NCBI GenBank assembly: GCA_015061115.1
Contig: SUXE01000001.1
Location: 186,001-250,000, forward strand
Length of the DNA stretch: 64,000 nucleotides
Direction of reading: 5' to 3'
Origin: Bacteroidales bacterium
GTDB taxonomy: Bacteria; Bacteroidota; Bacteroidia; Bacteroidales; Paludibacteraceae
The notes under the pieces: generated by a model
The model's database searches: none
What the model saw: the letters and a program-made list of their open reading frames with translations, nothing else
What the model was told of the DNA's origin: nothing
Position numbers and translations under genes: made by a program
Shown here: one piece after another, positions 37,186 to 46,262 of the stretch
How positions within the stretch are numbered: position 1 is the stretch's first letter
How the letters are laid out: each line of letters begins with the position of its first letter

Positions 37186-38352
37186 TCATGCACTTTTTTG
37201 ATATTGTAAAGGGGTGCATCCGTATCTTTCCTTGAAGAGTCTACGGAAGGTGTGGTCGCTATTGAAACCGCAGATGAAAGCGATGTCCGCCATCTTTTCA
37301 TTTCCCTCTTTCAGCAGACGTTCAGCATGGATCAGACGGAGAGTATTGACATATTCGTAGAATGTGACGTGTTTGACTCTGTTGAGATAGTCTGACACGT
37401 AATGACGGTTGGTTCCGAGTTTGCTGGAAATCCAGTCGATATTCACCTCTGTGTCGAGATAGAAACATTCTTCTTCCAGTTTCTGGAAAATCTCGTCGAA
37501 GTTTAGGAATTTGTTGCTGAGGTTTGATGACGGTTGTGTCTTAGAGTTGTCGGATGCTGCAACGTCTACCTTTTGATTCTTTTCTTTTTTAATCTCATCC
37601 ATCTGCTCGTCGATCAGCTCAATAGTCATGTCGTCCACCTTATAAGAGAGAGCACATCCCACGATATTTGATAAGATCAGAAAAGTAAGTAAGTCGTAGA
37701 TGATCATCCACTCGTCGTTATTTGACATCATATTGAGAGGGATATATAGGATTGTGAGCAGACATAAAGGGATGAGAGTCCACATCATCCATTTGATGCT
37801 TCTGCGGTCGAGATTGGAATAGTTGTCCATCAGTCTCTTATCAAATTTCTTGATGAAGAATCCGTACCACGCCAATTGAGCGAAGACCACGATGATAGTG
37901 GTGATGTAGGCGAATTGGTAGAATTTGAAAGGCAGGATGCTGTAGATATCGTTCAAAGCATAGAGCATGTATGGGAAAACGATCGACGGGATGATCCACG
38001 GCTTCGGCATTTTGCTCAAAAGCATTGTGGCGGCGAACACCATGGAAAGAGGCAGGATGGCGAGATCCAAATATTCCATGACCGTATTATAGGCGGGATA
38101 AACCTTGCCAATCTGGTAGTATCCGCATTTCTCTTGGAACAGTTCAGGGACGATCCAAAGGCAGAAATTCAGGACGTAGAGCGTCAGAAGCCAGCCAAGA
38201 GATTTATGAATGGCGACGGTAGCCGTGTTACGCTTCGGTTGCAGTTTAGGCATGATGAAAAACAAGAATATCGCATTGATCATGAAGTAGAAAATGTTTC
38301 CGCCCTGCACCAAAATTCCTAAATATTCGAAAGGAGGTATGTAGATATTCAT
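37186..38352 (-). CDS. AraC family regulator with membrane-embedded N-terminus
   Basis: 388 residues. The first 240 contain six or seven hydrophobic helices (FYFMINAIFLFFIMP; LLTLYVLNFCLWIVP; LDLAILPLSMVFAATMLL). The C-terminal 100 residues are an AraC DNA-binding domain (SDYLNRVKHVTFYEYVNTLR; MADIAFICGFNSDHTFRRLF). This membrane-sensor arrangement is common in Bacteroidales. The signal and targets are unknown. A -7 box TAATTTTG lies at 38378-38385. Confidence 0.88.
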   Translation of the reverse strand: MNIYIPPFEYLGILVQGGNIFYFMINAIFLFFIMPKLQPKRNTATVAIHKSLGWLLTLYVLNFCLWIVPELFQEKCGYYQIGKVYPAYNTVMEYLDLAILPLSMVFAATMLLSKMPKPWIIPSIVFPYMLYALNDIYSILPFKFYQFAYITTIIVVFAQLAWYGFFIKKFDKRLMDNYSNLDRRSIKWMMWTLIPLCLLTILYIPLNMMSNNDEWMIIYDLLTFLILSNIVGCALSYKVDDMTIELIDEQMDEIKKEKNQKVDVAASDNSKTQPSSNLSNKFLNFDEIFQKLEEECFYLDTEVNIDWISSKLGTNRHYVSDYLNRVKHVTFYEYVNTLRLIHAERLLKEGNEKMADIAFICGFNSDHTFRRLFKERYGCTPLQYQKSA

Positions 38353-38840
38353 AAATTTATCGTTTTGTTTAATGATACAAAATTAAATATTTTATTTGAA
38401 ATAAGCACTGAAAGTGCGAAAGATCATAGGGTAGGTTGTGAAACCTATCCCAATATGACAAAATCATGCGTGTTGCCTATGTTTTAGAAGAAAAATGGGC
38501 GAAAGTTGCCTATGTTTTAGAAAGAAAATTATATCTTAAAATCAGATTATCAATAAGTTAACTGTACGTTTGGAGAGGTGCTCATTTTTGCCGTTGAATC
38601 TAATAAAAAAGATGCATGTTTATGACAAGATTTTTGTGAGTATGCCGACGTGTATGATTGAGATTGAGAATGGGGAAGACGAGGGGAATTTTTTCCAATT
38701 TTTGAAGACGGAATGGCTTGTGAAATTGGGGATTGTTTCTAATTTTGTTTGAATTTTTGCTGTCAAATTGTAAAAATGACGTGAATAAAATGCTTATTCA
38801 CGTCAAAATATGACGCGAATATCAAGTACAATCACATCAT
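38353..38840. other. intergenic region with repeats, no clear gene
   Basis: Contains a degenerate copy of the GGGTAGGTT/AACCTATCCC palindrome (38429-38451), an 18-bp direct repeat GTTGCCTATGTTTTAGAA at 38472-38489 and 38505-38522, and a 12-bp perfect inverted repeat TGACGTGAATAA/TTATTCACGTCA (38777-38805) followed by another partial TGACGCGAATA. A 60-codon frame at 38570-38752 has no recognisable features. Confidence 0.55.
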
Positions 38841-38996
38841 ATGAAGATTGAGTATATGAGACCGGTATATCCATTTCCAGATTCTAACCCATTTCGTCTT
38901 GTCAATCTTCCTTTCAATAACGTTGGACAGATAGATAAAATAATCAAAGATGGAGAGAAGTTGTTATTGAGACGTATGTGTAGAAGTAAAAATTAA
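38841..38996 (+). CDS. possible small protein upstream of the HNH gene
   Basis: 51 codons starting MKIEYMRPVYPFPDSNPF and ending with a basic tail, 11 nt before the HNH gene on the same strand. Proline-rich start; no family recognised. It could be a small partner gene or a remnant. Confidence 0.35.
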   Translation: MKIEYMRPVYPFPDSNPFRLVNLPFNNVGQIDKIIKDGEKLLLRRMCRSKN

Positions 38997-39007
38997 TTGT
39001 ATGATAT

Positions 39008-39835
39008 ATGACACAAAAAGGTTTTGAAGATTATTTGTATGCTCTATTTGGTCAAAAAACTGGAACTGCTAAGAGTTATATAACAGCTATTCATATAATT
39101 GATGAGATGTTTGAATATAACGATGTTTTTGCTCTTAAGGGGAAATCTGTTACATCTATTGAGGATACAGAATTATTAACTCGAATAGCAGATTTCGTTT
39201 CGGATCAACAATCTTTATTTAAAAAGGGAGAAGTTTCAATATTTCGTAATGTTAATACAAGACAAAATAGCTATCCGGGAAAAGGCTTTTGTTCTGCAGC
39301 TATCAAGCAACTTCTTCAGTATCATAAGTATGATATTGAAGAAAAGAAAGCGAGCGAAATTGTATCAAGTCACACAAAAGGTTCTGCCATTTCAAATCAA
39401 TTGATTACTCTATTTGATATTGATAAAAAAGGACTAGATAAAGAGGTTCCTGCAAAAGTGAGATTAGGTCAGAGTTATTTCCGAAAAATGGTTTTGGCAA
39501 ACTATGCTAACAAGTGTTGTGTGTCCGGACTTAATATTCCTCAGTTGCTCCGTGCAAGTCATATTGTATCGTGGGCAGAAAATGTAAAGCATAGAATGGA
39601 TCCTGAAAATGGATTGTGCTTAAGTGCAACTTATGATGCAGCGTTTGATAAACACCTGATTTCATTTGATGATGATTATAGAATGGTTGTCAGTAAAGAA
39701 ATAAAGGATTATTATACAAATGAAGTGGTAAATGAATATTTTGGTAAATATGAAGGAAAATCAATAATATTACCAGAACGATTTATGCCAAACAAAAAAC
39801 TACTGGAAAAGCATAGAAATTTGATGGTTGAGTGA
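39008..39835 (+). CDS. HNH endonuclease domain protein
   Basis: 275 residues. The C-terminal half matches the HNH_2 (PF13391) restriction-type domain: CCVSGLNIPQLLRASHIVSW, then DPENGLCLSATYDAAFDKHL. The invariant ASHI and NGL...FD(K)HL blocks are all present. The N-terminal half is helical and may bind DNA. It is AT-richer than its neighbours and flanked by repeats, consistent with an acquired restriction-like gene; no methyltransferase is nearby. Confidence 0.85.
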   Translation: MTQKGFEDYLYALFGQKTGTAKSYITAIHIIDEMFEYNDVFALKGKSVTSIEDTELLTRIADFVSDQQSLFKKGEVSIFRNVNTRQNSYPGKGFCSAAIKQLLQYHKYDIEEKKASEIVSSHTKGSAISNQLITLFDIDKKGLDKEVPAKVRLGQSYFRKMVLANYANKCCVSGLNIPQLLRASHIVSWAENVKHRMDPENGLCLSATYDAAFDKHLISFDDDYRMVVSKEIKDYYTNEVVNEYFGKYEGKSIILPERFMPNKKLLEKHRNLMVE

Positions 39836-39847
39836 TATTATAAACTA

Positions 39848-39883
39848 AAAAATCCCCGAAATTTACTTTCGGGGATTTTTTCG
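39848..39883. terminator. hairpin between convergent genes
   Basis: AAAAAATCCCCGAAA and TTTCGGGGATTTTTT flank a short loop, so the stem can terminate transcription from both the HNH gene and the nitroreductase gene. Confidence 0.75.
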
Positions 39884-39898
39884 CGATTTTCCAATTGT

Positions 39899-40582
39899 CT
39901 ATTCCCATTCAAAATTTCCATCACCAGCTCCGATTTCAAAATGGAGTTTGGCGATTCCTAGGTCGATATGGGTGTATCCCATCATTGAGAATCGTCTCTC
40001 TGCTCTCACTTTGTGTCTGCCGTCTGCATCTGTGATAAGTTCGAAGTGGAATTTTTGCTGGTTGATAGCAGTGGGGGCGAGTAGGGCGGACTTCACTCCT
40101 TCGCGGAACCACGCAGGTGTGGTGTCGCTTATGTTGCTGACCTCCTGTTCTGTCTTGATCTTGTGTGGGTTTCCCTGCGTCTCCCCATATCCGAGTGCTA
40201 TCATGCACACTATCTTTTCCCCTTTCCTTACGCTATATGCATCGTCGACTTTGCGGTATGAGAGTCCTGCCCAACATGTGTTGAGTCCGAGCTGCTGAGC
40301 CAGAAGCACAAGTTGCTCTCCATAGTATCCCACTCGTTCATCAAGGTCTGGCGACTTGACTCCCACCATGACGAGATAATTCTCCACTCCGTAAAACTGA
40401 CCGTATGCCATTAAGCCGCTGAAGGCTTTCGTCTCGTTGGTGACAAGCTGTATATGCAGATCGCCAAGACGGTTACACTCGTCAATCTTTGACTGAAGGG
40501 CCTCGATGGTCTCCTGTGGAATCTCTTTGTGTATGTACTTGCGCACGCTGTGTCGTGCTTCTATTGCTTCTTGTATTGTCAT
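39899..40582 (-). CDS. nitroreductase family protein
   Basis: 227-residue FMN-dependent oxidoreductase. EARHSVRKYIHKEIP is the FMN phosphate-binding start, and LNTCWAGLSYRKVDDAY and ALGYGETQ are typical of a subgroup with a nitroreductase tail (TM1586-like). Probably cytoplasmic. It lies downstream of the malY gene on the same strand, 181 nt away, and might use flavin chemistry on sulfur or nitro compounds, but the substrate is unknown. Confidence 0.85.
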   Translation of the reverse strand: MTIQEAIEARHSVRKYIHKEIPQETIEALQSKIDECNRLGDLHIQLVTNETKAFSGLMAYGQFYGVENYLVMVGVKSPDLDERVGYYGEQLVLLAQQLGLNTCWAGLSYRKVDDAYSVRKGEKIVCMIALGYGETQGNPHKIKTEQEVSNISDTTPAWFREGVKSALLAPTAINQQKFHFELITDADGRHKVRAERRFSMMGYTHIDLGIAKLHFEIGAGDGNFEWE

Positions 40583-40763
40583 GACGTTCTGGCTCCTCTA
40601 TTTTTATTGTGTACTACAAAAATGCAAAAAATAACCAACTAAAAATCAAAAACGACGCAGATTTTGCGCCGTTTAAGAACTGAAAACATTTAGATAGATG
40701 GTCTGGTTTAAACTTCTCATAATGGTTTAGCTTATGAAAAGTTAGACTGGCATTATGTATAAC

Positions 40764-41945
40764 TTAACCAAACACTTTCTTTAATCTGTTCATCGCCTCT
40801 TCCAATGTCTTTCTTGGGCAGGCGACGTTGATGCGTTGGAATCCTTCTCCCGTCTTTCCGAATATCCTTCCGCTGTTGAGCCACAGTTTGGACTCGAATA
40901 TTATCTTGTGATCAAGTTCGTCCGCAGACAACCCAACTTTTCGGAAATCCAACCAAACAAGATAGGTTGCCTCGTGATTAATTACCCTTACTCCTGGAAG
41001 ATACTGATCGACAAATTTCTTTACGTATTCCACGTTTTTCTTTATATAATCGAAGACTGCGTTAAACCACTGATCTCCGTTCTTGTATGCGGCAATGGTG
41101 CTGGCATATCCCATGATGCTGATCTCGCTGTATCCCGACACTTTGTATGCATGGGCGAACGCTCTCCTGATCTTCGGATTTTTTATGATGATATTGGCTA
41201 GTTGCAATCCGGCAAGATTAAATGTTTTGGATGGCGACGTGAATGTGATCGTATTGTTTTCCAATTCTTGACTCAGACTCGCGAATACGTGGTGCTTGCC
41301 TACAAATGTGAAATCGGCATGTATCTCGTCGCTTAAAATGATCACATTATGTTTCAGACATATCTCTCCGAGTTGCAATAACTCATCTACACTCCACACT
41401 CTTGACACTGGATTGTGTGGGTTGCACAACAAAAACAGCTTTACATTGTTGTCGATGATCTTTTGTTCAAAGTCTTCGAAATCAACATGATATCTGTTTT
41501 CAGTTTCACGATATACCAGAGTGTTATCAACCACTTTCCTTCCATTACGTATTATGGTTTCTGCAAATGGATGATAAACCGGACTTTGAATCAACACTGC
41601 GTCGCCTTCCTCGGACAATGCTCTGATGGCTGTCGCAATTGCAAACACAACACCTGGAGTCTTTATCAGTTCGTTTTCCTCGAAATCATAGTTGTATTTC
41701 TTGTGAAAATACTCTATGACGGTGTTGTTGTATTCCGACAATGCCTCACTGTATCCGAAGATTCCATGGTTGACAACGTCGATCAACGCTTCCTGGATAT
41801 AGCTTGATGTCTTGAAATCCATATCGGCTATCCAAAGAGGCAAAACGTCTGATGGCAAACCAACGTGTTCAGCGAAGTCGTATTTGATGGACATCGTGTT
41901 GCGACGCTCAATGATTGTATCAAAGTCAAAGTTCTTCTCACTCAT
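40764..41945 (-). CDS. MalY/PatB family C-S lyase (cystathionine beta-lyase)
   Basis: 393-residue fold type I PLP enzyme. TFTSPSKTFNLAGLQLANII holds the PLP Lys. ADMDFKTSSYIQEAL and CNPHNPVSRVW are MalY-type blocks. Family members split cystathionine or other S-conjugates of cysteine into thiol, pyruvate and ammonia. It follows the first nitrogenase-like K gene by 19 nt, so it belongs to the cysK-D-K-malY operon. There it could process cysteine conjugates, giving free thiol or homocysteine. Confidence 0.92.
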   Translation of the reverse strand: MSEKNFDFDTIIERRNTMSIKYDFAEHVGLPSDVLPLWIADMDFKTSSYIQEALIDVVNHGIFGYSEALSEYNNTVIEYFHKKYNYDFEENELIKTPGVVFAIATAIRALSEEGDAVLIQSPVYHPFAETIIRNGRKVVDNTLVYRETENRYHVDFEDFEQKIIDNNVKLFLLCNPHNPVSRVWSVDELLQLGEICLKHNVIILSDEIHADFTFVGKHHVFASLSQELENNTITFTSPSKTFNLAGLQLANIIIKNPKIRRAFAHAYKVSGYSEISIMGYASTIAAYKNGDQWFNAVFDYIKKNVEYVKKFVDQYLPGVRVINHEATYLVWLDFRKVGLSADELDHKIIFESKLWLNSGRIFGKTGEGFQRINVACPRKTLEEAMNRLKKVFG

Positions 41946-41964
41946 GGTATACCGTATTTATAAA

Positions 41965-43263
41965 CTAATTGAATCGCTGAACCGCTACTGTGTAAATGTC
42001 TTCGATCAGACGTATTCCGCCTGTGTAGCCGACATAGAAGTCATCGAAAACAACTTTGTCCATCACTGGCCATGAGATATTCAGGAAGTTTCCGTTCAGC
42101 TTCTCTGTCATCTCTTTTTCGTAGTAACCTCCCAAAATCAGAGGGTAGCCGTGATAGTCGTGACTCTTGATCTCTGAGTGGATATTGAATCCATCTGTCT
42201 CGAAGGAGACGTCTGCTTTTATGCCATAGTTGAGATTCTGGAACTCCGCTGCGATCTGCTCCTGATACTCTTTTGGAGTGTCGTCTGTGACAAATTGCTT
42301 GGCTGGGACTAATCCCAAGTCGTTCACAAGGAATTTTGTGATTCCTAATGTGTATTGTGCGTCTGCCACAATGGAGAACTGCTTGTTTATCACACGGTTT
42401 TCCAAGAACAAATCTGCATAGCGAGAGATCAGGTAGTAGAAATAATCCTCGTGTTTCTTGATGACATCCTCCACCTTTGCCTCATCTATTTTTGCAAATT
42501 TTCCAACTTCACGCAAGAACTTGCTTGTCTCTGTCGCACCTACTGGCAACACTGGATAGTGAAGATATGGAATGCCTAATCTCTTTTCCATAGTCTTCAT
42601 GTTCTTCAATCCAACCCAAGGTGAGACTAACAGATTGAATTCAGCTTCTGGAATCTTGTTGATGTTGTCTATTCCACGCTGATATCCGAAGATTGTGTTT
42701 GGAGTCAAACCGATCTCTCTCAAAAGATTCTCAAGCTCACGGATGTTTCCAAGCCAGAACAAATCCTGATAAGGTACGTCTGCCCAAAGGTTTACAAGTC
42801 CCTTCTGCTTCTTGTCCGACTTCTTCAGATATTGTGTGACGATAGCCTCCACCACCTGCTCGTGACCCTTGTAGTTGTTGCCTTTGAATCCGGCTGTAGG
42901 AGCAAAAACGACAGGTTTGTCAGCATCTGCGAATTTAGACACGACCTCTGCGGCGTCGTCTCCTACGATCTCAGGAATACATCCCGTCAACACAACATAC
43001 AAATCTGCGTCGATAACTTTCAATGCGTTTGTAATTGTGGACTCCAGTTTCTTCACACCACCGAACACCACATCCTTTTCGTTGATGGATGTACATGGGA
43101 AAATCTGTGGCGACAAGTATCCGGAGCTTCCTGTTGTGTCGGATAGTTTCTGTGCACAGCCTGGACCCGAATGAAGCACTGGGCATGCACGGTCTATTGC
43201 CTGAACGGTCTGCATAGCCGCCAAAGCACATTTATATCTTTGTTTGTCAAGTATCTTTGCCAT
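41965..43263 (-). CDS. nitrogenase-like reductase beta subunit (NifK-like), pair 1
   Basis: 432 residues, partner of the D subunit encoded just before it; the genes overlap by one base (TAATG). The P-cluster ligands of NifK are kept: C12, C36 (HSGPGCAQ) and C95 (VVLTGCIPEIVGDD). C27 and C57 (FPCTSINEKD) are extra. TAGFKGNNYKGHE and SPWVGLKNM are family blocks. It is shorter than true NifK (about 520) and lacks its N-terminal extension. The D/K pair should form an alpha2beta2 reductase fed by NifH. The locus argues for sulfur-compound reduction (inference). A NifN-like scaffold role is the main alternative. Confidence 0.88.
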   Translation of the reverse strand: MAKILDKQRYKCALAAMQTVQAIDRACPVLHSGPGCAQKLSDTTGSSGYLSPQIFPCTSINEKDVVFGGVKKLESTITNALKVIDADLYVVLTGCIPEIVGDDAAEVVSKFADADKPVVFAPTAGFKGNNYKGHEQVVEAIVTQYLKKSDKKQKGLVNLWADVPYQDLFWLGNIRELENLLREIGLTPNTIFGYQRGIDNINKIPEAEFNLLVSPWVGLKNMKTMEKRLGIPYLHYPVLPVGATETSKFLREVGKFAKIDEAKVEDVIKKHEDYFYYLISRYADLFLENRVINKQFSIVADAQYTLGITKFLVNDLGLVPAKQFVTDDTPKEYQEQIAAEFQNLNYGIKADVSFETDGFNIHSEIKSHDYHGYPLILGGYYEKEMTEKLNGNFLNISWPVMDKVVFDDFYVGYTGGIRLIEDIYTVAVQRFN

Positions 43264-44729
43264 TATTTTGCCTCCTCAAAAAATTTGTCTACATTTTGTT
43301 CGTACCACCATTTAGTGTATGGTAGTTTGGAGCGTTTTGCCAAATTAGCTTCAAAACTGCGGTTTCTGATTGTGTCTAGAATGGTGTTCGCAAACTCCAA
43401 TGTATGTTTGTAACCGAAAATCATGTATTCGTCCGCCACATATATGGCAGGTGTTCCGTTCTTGATAGCCCAAACTGTCGAGCCTGGGTGACGTGATAGA
43501 TACATGTCTGGCTTATATTTGTTGAGGATATTCATCACCTCGTAGTTCTGCTGGTCTGCCACAGATGTCTCGAAATCAATGTTGTTGTCCAACAGATACT
43601 TCATAGATGGTGGAACGTCTCCGTTCTCATACTTCTTGTCGTAGTGCCAAGCCAAAGCCCACACCACTTTGATTCCAAGTTCGTTCAACACTCTGGAAAC
43701 TTCGAACGTATAGCCGGGACCCATTCCTAGGACGGCAGTCTTTCCTTCCAATTCCTTCTTCACCTCCTCAATCTTAGGAAGATAGATGGCACGCTGCTCC
43801 TGGATATACTTCTCGATTTTATCCTCTCTGTGAGTGACTTTTCCGATCTCACGCAACCATGTCTCGAATCCTGTGATTCCACACTGGTTGATGCTGCGAA
43901 CGTATGGCACTCCATACTTCTCCTCCAATGCGTTGCCGAGATAATTTCCCAGCGTTCCACAGATACAAGTTGTCGCGATACTCTCAGAAAGGTGAGAAAG
44001 TTCTTCCACTGTAGAGTTGCAATATAGGAAGACGGGATCAAGGTCGAATTGCTTGAACATCTCGATGATCTCTGGACGAGCCGACTCGAAGAAGTTTTTG
44101 AAATTTATCTTGTTTGTCTTGATACCTGGACGTGGTTTCTGGACGATGGACTGCATCACCGCATGGTCGGAGATATCGAATCCCGTCGCCCAAATCTTTG
44201 ATTTGAATCCTTCACAGTGGACAGCCACAACAGGCACGTCGATCTCAGCTTTCACGTCGTCGACGATACTGTCGATATCCTCACCGATGATACCAGTGGC
44301 ACAGCTACTTGACACGAAAATCGCTTTAGGATGGTAGCGACGGTTGGTCTCCAAAATGATCTTCCGAAGACTTTCTGTAGATCCGAAGATAGTGTCTCTT
44401 TCGTTCATGTCTGTTCCGATGTATACAGTATCGGAAGTGACTCCTCGTTTCTTCGACATCACCTTCGACATGTAGTAGCTGTTGGAGCTAGTGACCGAAC
44501 AGCCCGACGGACCGTGGTGGATGATCGCAACGTCACGGATACCTGCCAATTGGCTTAATCCACATAACGATAGACATGTGCTTGATTGTGAGAAACATCG
44601 TGCACATCCTTTCAATGTGCCGCATTCTGATTTCTCAGCTAAATCTTTTAATGTTCCGATGTAACCGGTGATTGAACCGATACGGTTTTCTCTGACTGCT
44701 ACATTGGAGTTGTTTAAGTTAATGGACAT
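43263..44729 (-). CDS. nitrogenase-like reductase alpha subunit (NifD-like), pair 1
   Basis: 488 residues. P-cluster Cys equivalents are C52, C77 (HHGPSGCS) and C143 (SSSCATGIIGEDID). The cofactor Cys is C257 in TTCICGTLGNYLGNALEEKY, which aligns with nitrogenase alphaCys275. The pocket differs from nitrogenase: in HCEGFKSKIWATGFD, Trp180 and Phe184 stand where alphaGln191 and alphaHis195 would be. A GCARC motif (C42, C45) is additional. I could not place a cofactor-His ligand (alphaHis442) with confidence. It is cotranscribed with cysK (15 nt upstream), K and malY. The arrangement resembles the methylthio-alkane reductase family of nitrogenase-like enzymes. Confidence 0.9.
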   Translation of the reverse strand: MSINLNNSNVAVRENRIGSITGYIGTLKDLAEKSECGTLKGCARCFSQSSTCLSLCGLSQLAGIRDVAIIHHGPSGCSVTSSNSYYMSKVMSKKRGVTSDTVYIGTDMNERDTIFGSTESLRKIILETNRRYHPKAIFVSSSCATGIIGEDIDSIVDDVKAEIDVPVVAVHCEGFKSKIWATGFDISDHAVMQSIVQKPRPGIKTNKINFKNFFESARPEIIEMFKQFDLDPVFLYCNSTVEELSHLSESIATTCICGTLGNYLGNALEEKYGVPYVRSINQCGITGFETWLREIGKVTHREDKIEKYIQEQRAIYLPKIEEVKKELEGKTAVLGMGPGYTFEVSRVLNELGIKVVWALAWHYDKKYENGDVPPSMKYLLDNNIDFETSVADQQNYEVMNILNKYKPDMYLSRHPGSTVWAIKNGTPAIYVADEYMIFGYKHTLEFANTILDTIRNRSFEANLAKRSKLPYTKWWYEQNVDKFFEEAK

Positions 44730-44744
44730 AGTATTTTTGCTTTT

Positions 44745-45728
44745 TTATTTTTCAAACAAATGTGTTGACAAATATCTCAAACCAGTGTCTGGCAATAGGA
44801 CAACGATATTCTTGCCCTTGAACTCTTCACGTTGAGCCAATTGAGTAGCTGCGTATAGTGCTGCTCCTGATGAGGCTCCCACCAACACACCGTCTTTCTG
44901 TGCTAACAGACGTGCTGCCTCGTAGGCTTGGTCTGTGTGAACCTCAAAGTATCCGTCGTAAACTTTGCGGTCAAGGTTGGCAGGGATATACTCCTCTTTT
45001 GTGTTCTCAAATGGGTGAACTCCTGTGATCTCCTCCTGATCAGGACGTTCTGGTGACTGGAATGAGTCCTCTGTAGGCTGCACACCGAAAATCTTAACGT
45101 TTGGATTCTTTGATTTCAAGAAGTTTCCTACACCTGAAAGTGTTCCTCCCGTACCTACACATGCCACGAATGCGTCAACATGTCCGTCTGTATCGTTCCA
45201 GATCTCTGGACCAGTTGTATGGAAGTGGACATTAGGGTTGGCAGGATTACGTGTCTGGTCTGCAAACCAAAGATTTTTCTCTCCTGAGACGTGACGCTCC
45301 AATGCCTCCACACACTTGATGAAGTCTGGACCATACTTCTCGAATGTCTCCACTATCTCTGGAACTTCAGAAAGTTTCACTGTCTTTCCTCCTAAAGCGT
45401 GGATTACCTGGAAACGCTCCTTCGACACTTGGTCTTGGATGTATACGCGGAAAGGATATCCCTTGGCTGCTGCGATGGCTGCCAATCCTACACCTGTGTT
45501 ACCGCTTGTTAGCTCGATGATGGTGTCTCCCTTCTTTAGTTTTCCTTCTTTTTCAGCTGTCTCCACCATTGCAAGGGCGATTCTGTCCTTTACAGACTGG
45601 TTAGGATTGAAATATTCCAACTTGGCGATAAGGTTAGCACCAAGGTTCTTTGCTTTGTTATATCCGTTAATCTGCAGTAGCGGTGTCTTACCTACTAGTT
45701 CTGCAATTGATTGATGAATGTTTGCCAT
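44745..45728 (-). CDS. cysK: cysteine synthase family protein, copy 1
   Basis: 327-residue fold type II PLP enzyme. PNQSVKDRIA carries the PLP Lys; the usual GG before S is NQ here. ELTSGNTGVGLAAIA binds the substrate carboxylate and CVGTGGTLSGVG the PLP phosphate. It makes cysteine from O-acetylserine and sulfide, or an S-substituted analogue from a thiol. First gene of the operon with nitrogenase-like pair 1 and malY, behind its own strong promoter. This suggests that it uses the product of the reductase. One of three paralogues in the locus. Confidence 0.93.
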   Translation of the reverse strand: MANIHQSIAELVGKTPLLQINGYNKAKNLGANLIAKLEYFNPNQSVKDRIALAMVETAEKEGKLKKGDTIIELTSGNTGVGLAAIAAAKGYPFRVYIQDQVSKERFQVIHALGGKTVKLSEVPEIVETFEKYGPDFIKCVEALERHVSGEKNLWFADQTRNPANPNVHFHTTGPEIWNDTDGHVDAFVACVGTGGTLSGVGNFLKSKNPNVKIFGVQPTEDSFQSPERPDQEEITGVHPFENTKEEYIPANLDRKVYDGYFEVHTDQAYEAARLLAQKDGVLVGASSGAALYAATQLAQREEFKGKNIVVLLPDTGLRYLSTHLFEK

Positions 45729-45769
45729 ATCTTTTATTATTTATAATTAGAATTCGTTGTTTTGTATTG

Positions 45770-45800
45770 CAAAGGTATGACTGTAGAATATTTTGACAAA
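45770..45800 (-). promoter_or_regulatory. promoter of the cysK-D-K-malY operon
   Basis: On the minus strand TTTG (45797-45800), a 19-nt spacer and TACCTTTG (45770-45777), an excellent Bacteroidota promoter 41 nt before the ATG. Confidence 0.85.
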
Positions 45801-45877
45801 TAATAAGGGTGAATATGGATAATGCTCCTAATATGACCTTTTTTTATAGAATATCTATGCTGTATGTTACGCAAAAA

Positions 45878-45907
45878 AGAGGAGTGATAGAAAAAATCAC
45901 TCCTTGG
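45878..45907 (-). terminator. terminator of the porin/metQNI/tusA operon
   Basis: AGGAGTGAT/ATCACTCCT hairpin followed by a T run on the minus strand. Just upstream, AAGAGACAC (45935-45943) and GTGTCTCTT (45984-45992) can form another long stem right after the tusA-like stop. Confidence 0.8.
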
Positions 45908-45997
45908 AAATTCATTAAAAAGAAAAAAGTGGATAAGAGACACATAAAACCTTGCTAAAAGTTGTTCAAAAAGGTGGTTGACAGTGTCTCTTAACCA

Positions 45998-46222
45998 TTA
46001 TTTTTTAATCGTTACCTTATATATATTTCCTTCCACATGACTTACATCCAATACGTTGTATCCTTGTTCTGTGGCGGATTTTGGTACATTTTTGAGTGGT
46101 TCTCCTTCGAGCAGAATCACTTCAAGTATGTCTCCTTCTGCGATCTGAGCCAATTTGATCTTTGTCTTGACAAATGTCATCGGACAATGCTCTTTTGTTA
46201 TGTCTAATGTATGTGTTGCCAA
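45998..46222 (-). CDS. TusA-like sulfur carrier protein
   Basis: 74 residues. EHCPMTFVKTKIKL holds the CP-x motif whose Cys carries persulfide sulfur in TusA (SirA) proteins, and the beta-alpha-beta size matches. A last-strand GG tail, needed for adenylation by MoeB/ThiF, is absent. It ends the operon with DsrE-like and MoeB-like genes, which suggests intracellular sulfur relay from a persulfide donor to the assimilation enzymes. Confidence 0.9.
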   Translation of the reverse strand: MATHTLDITKEHCPMTFVKTKIKLAQIAEGDILEVILLEGEPLKNVPKSATEQGYNVLDVSHVEGNIYKVTIKK

Positions 46223-46262
46223 TTTAATCAGGAATTAAGAATTAAAAATTAAGAGTTAAGAA

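Noticed and set aside
38570-38752. 60-codon frame as a gene
   Set aside because: No recognisable domain, no promoter box and repeat-rich surroundings.
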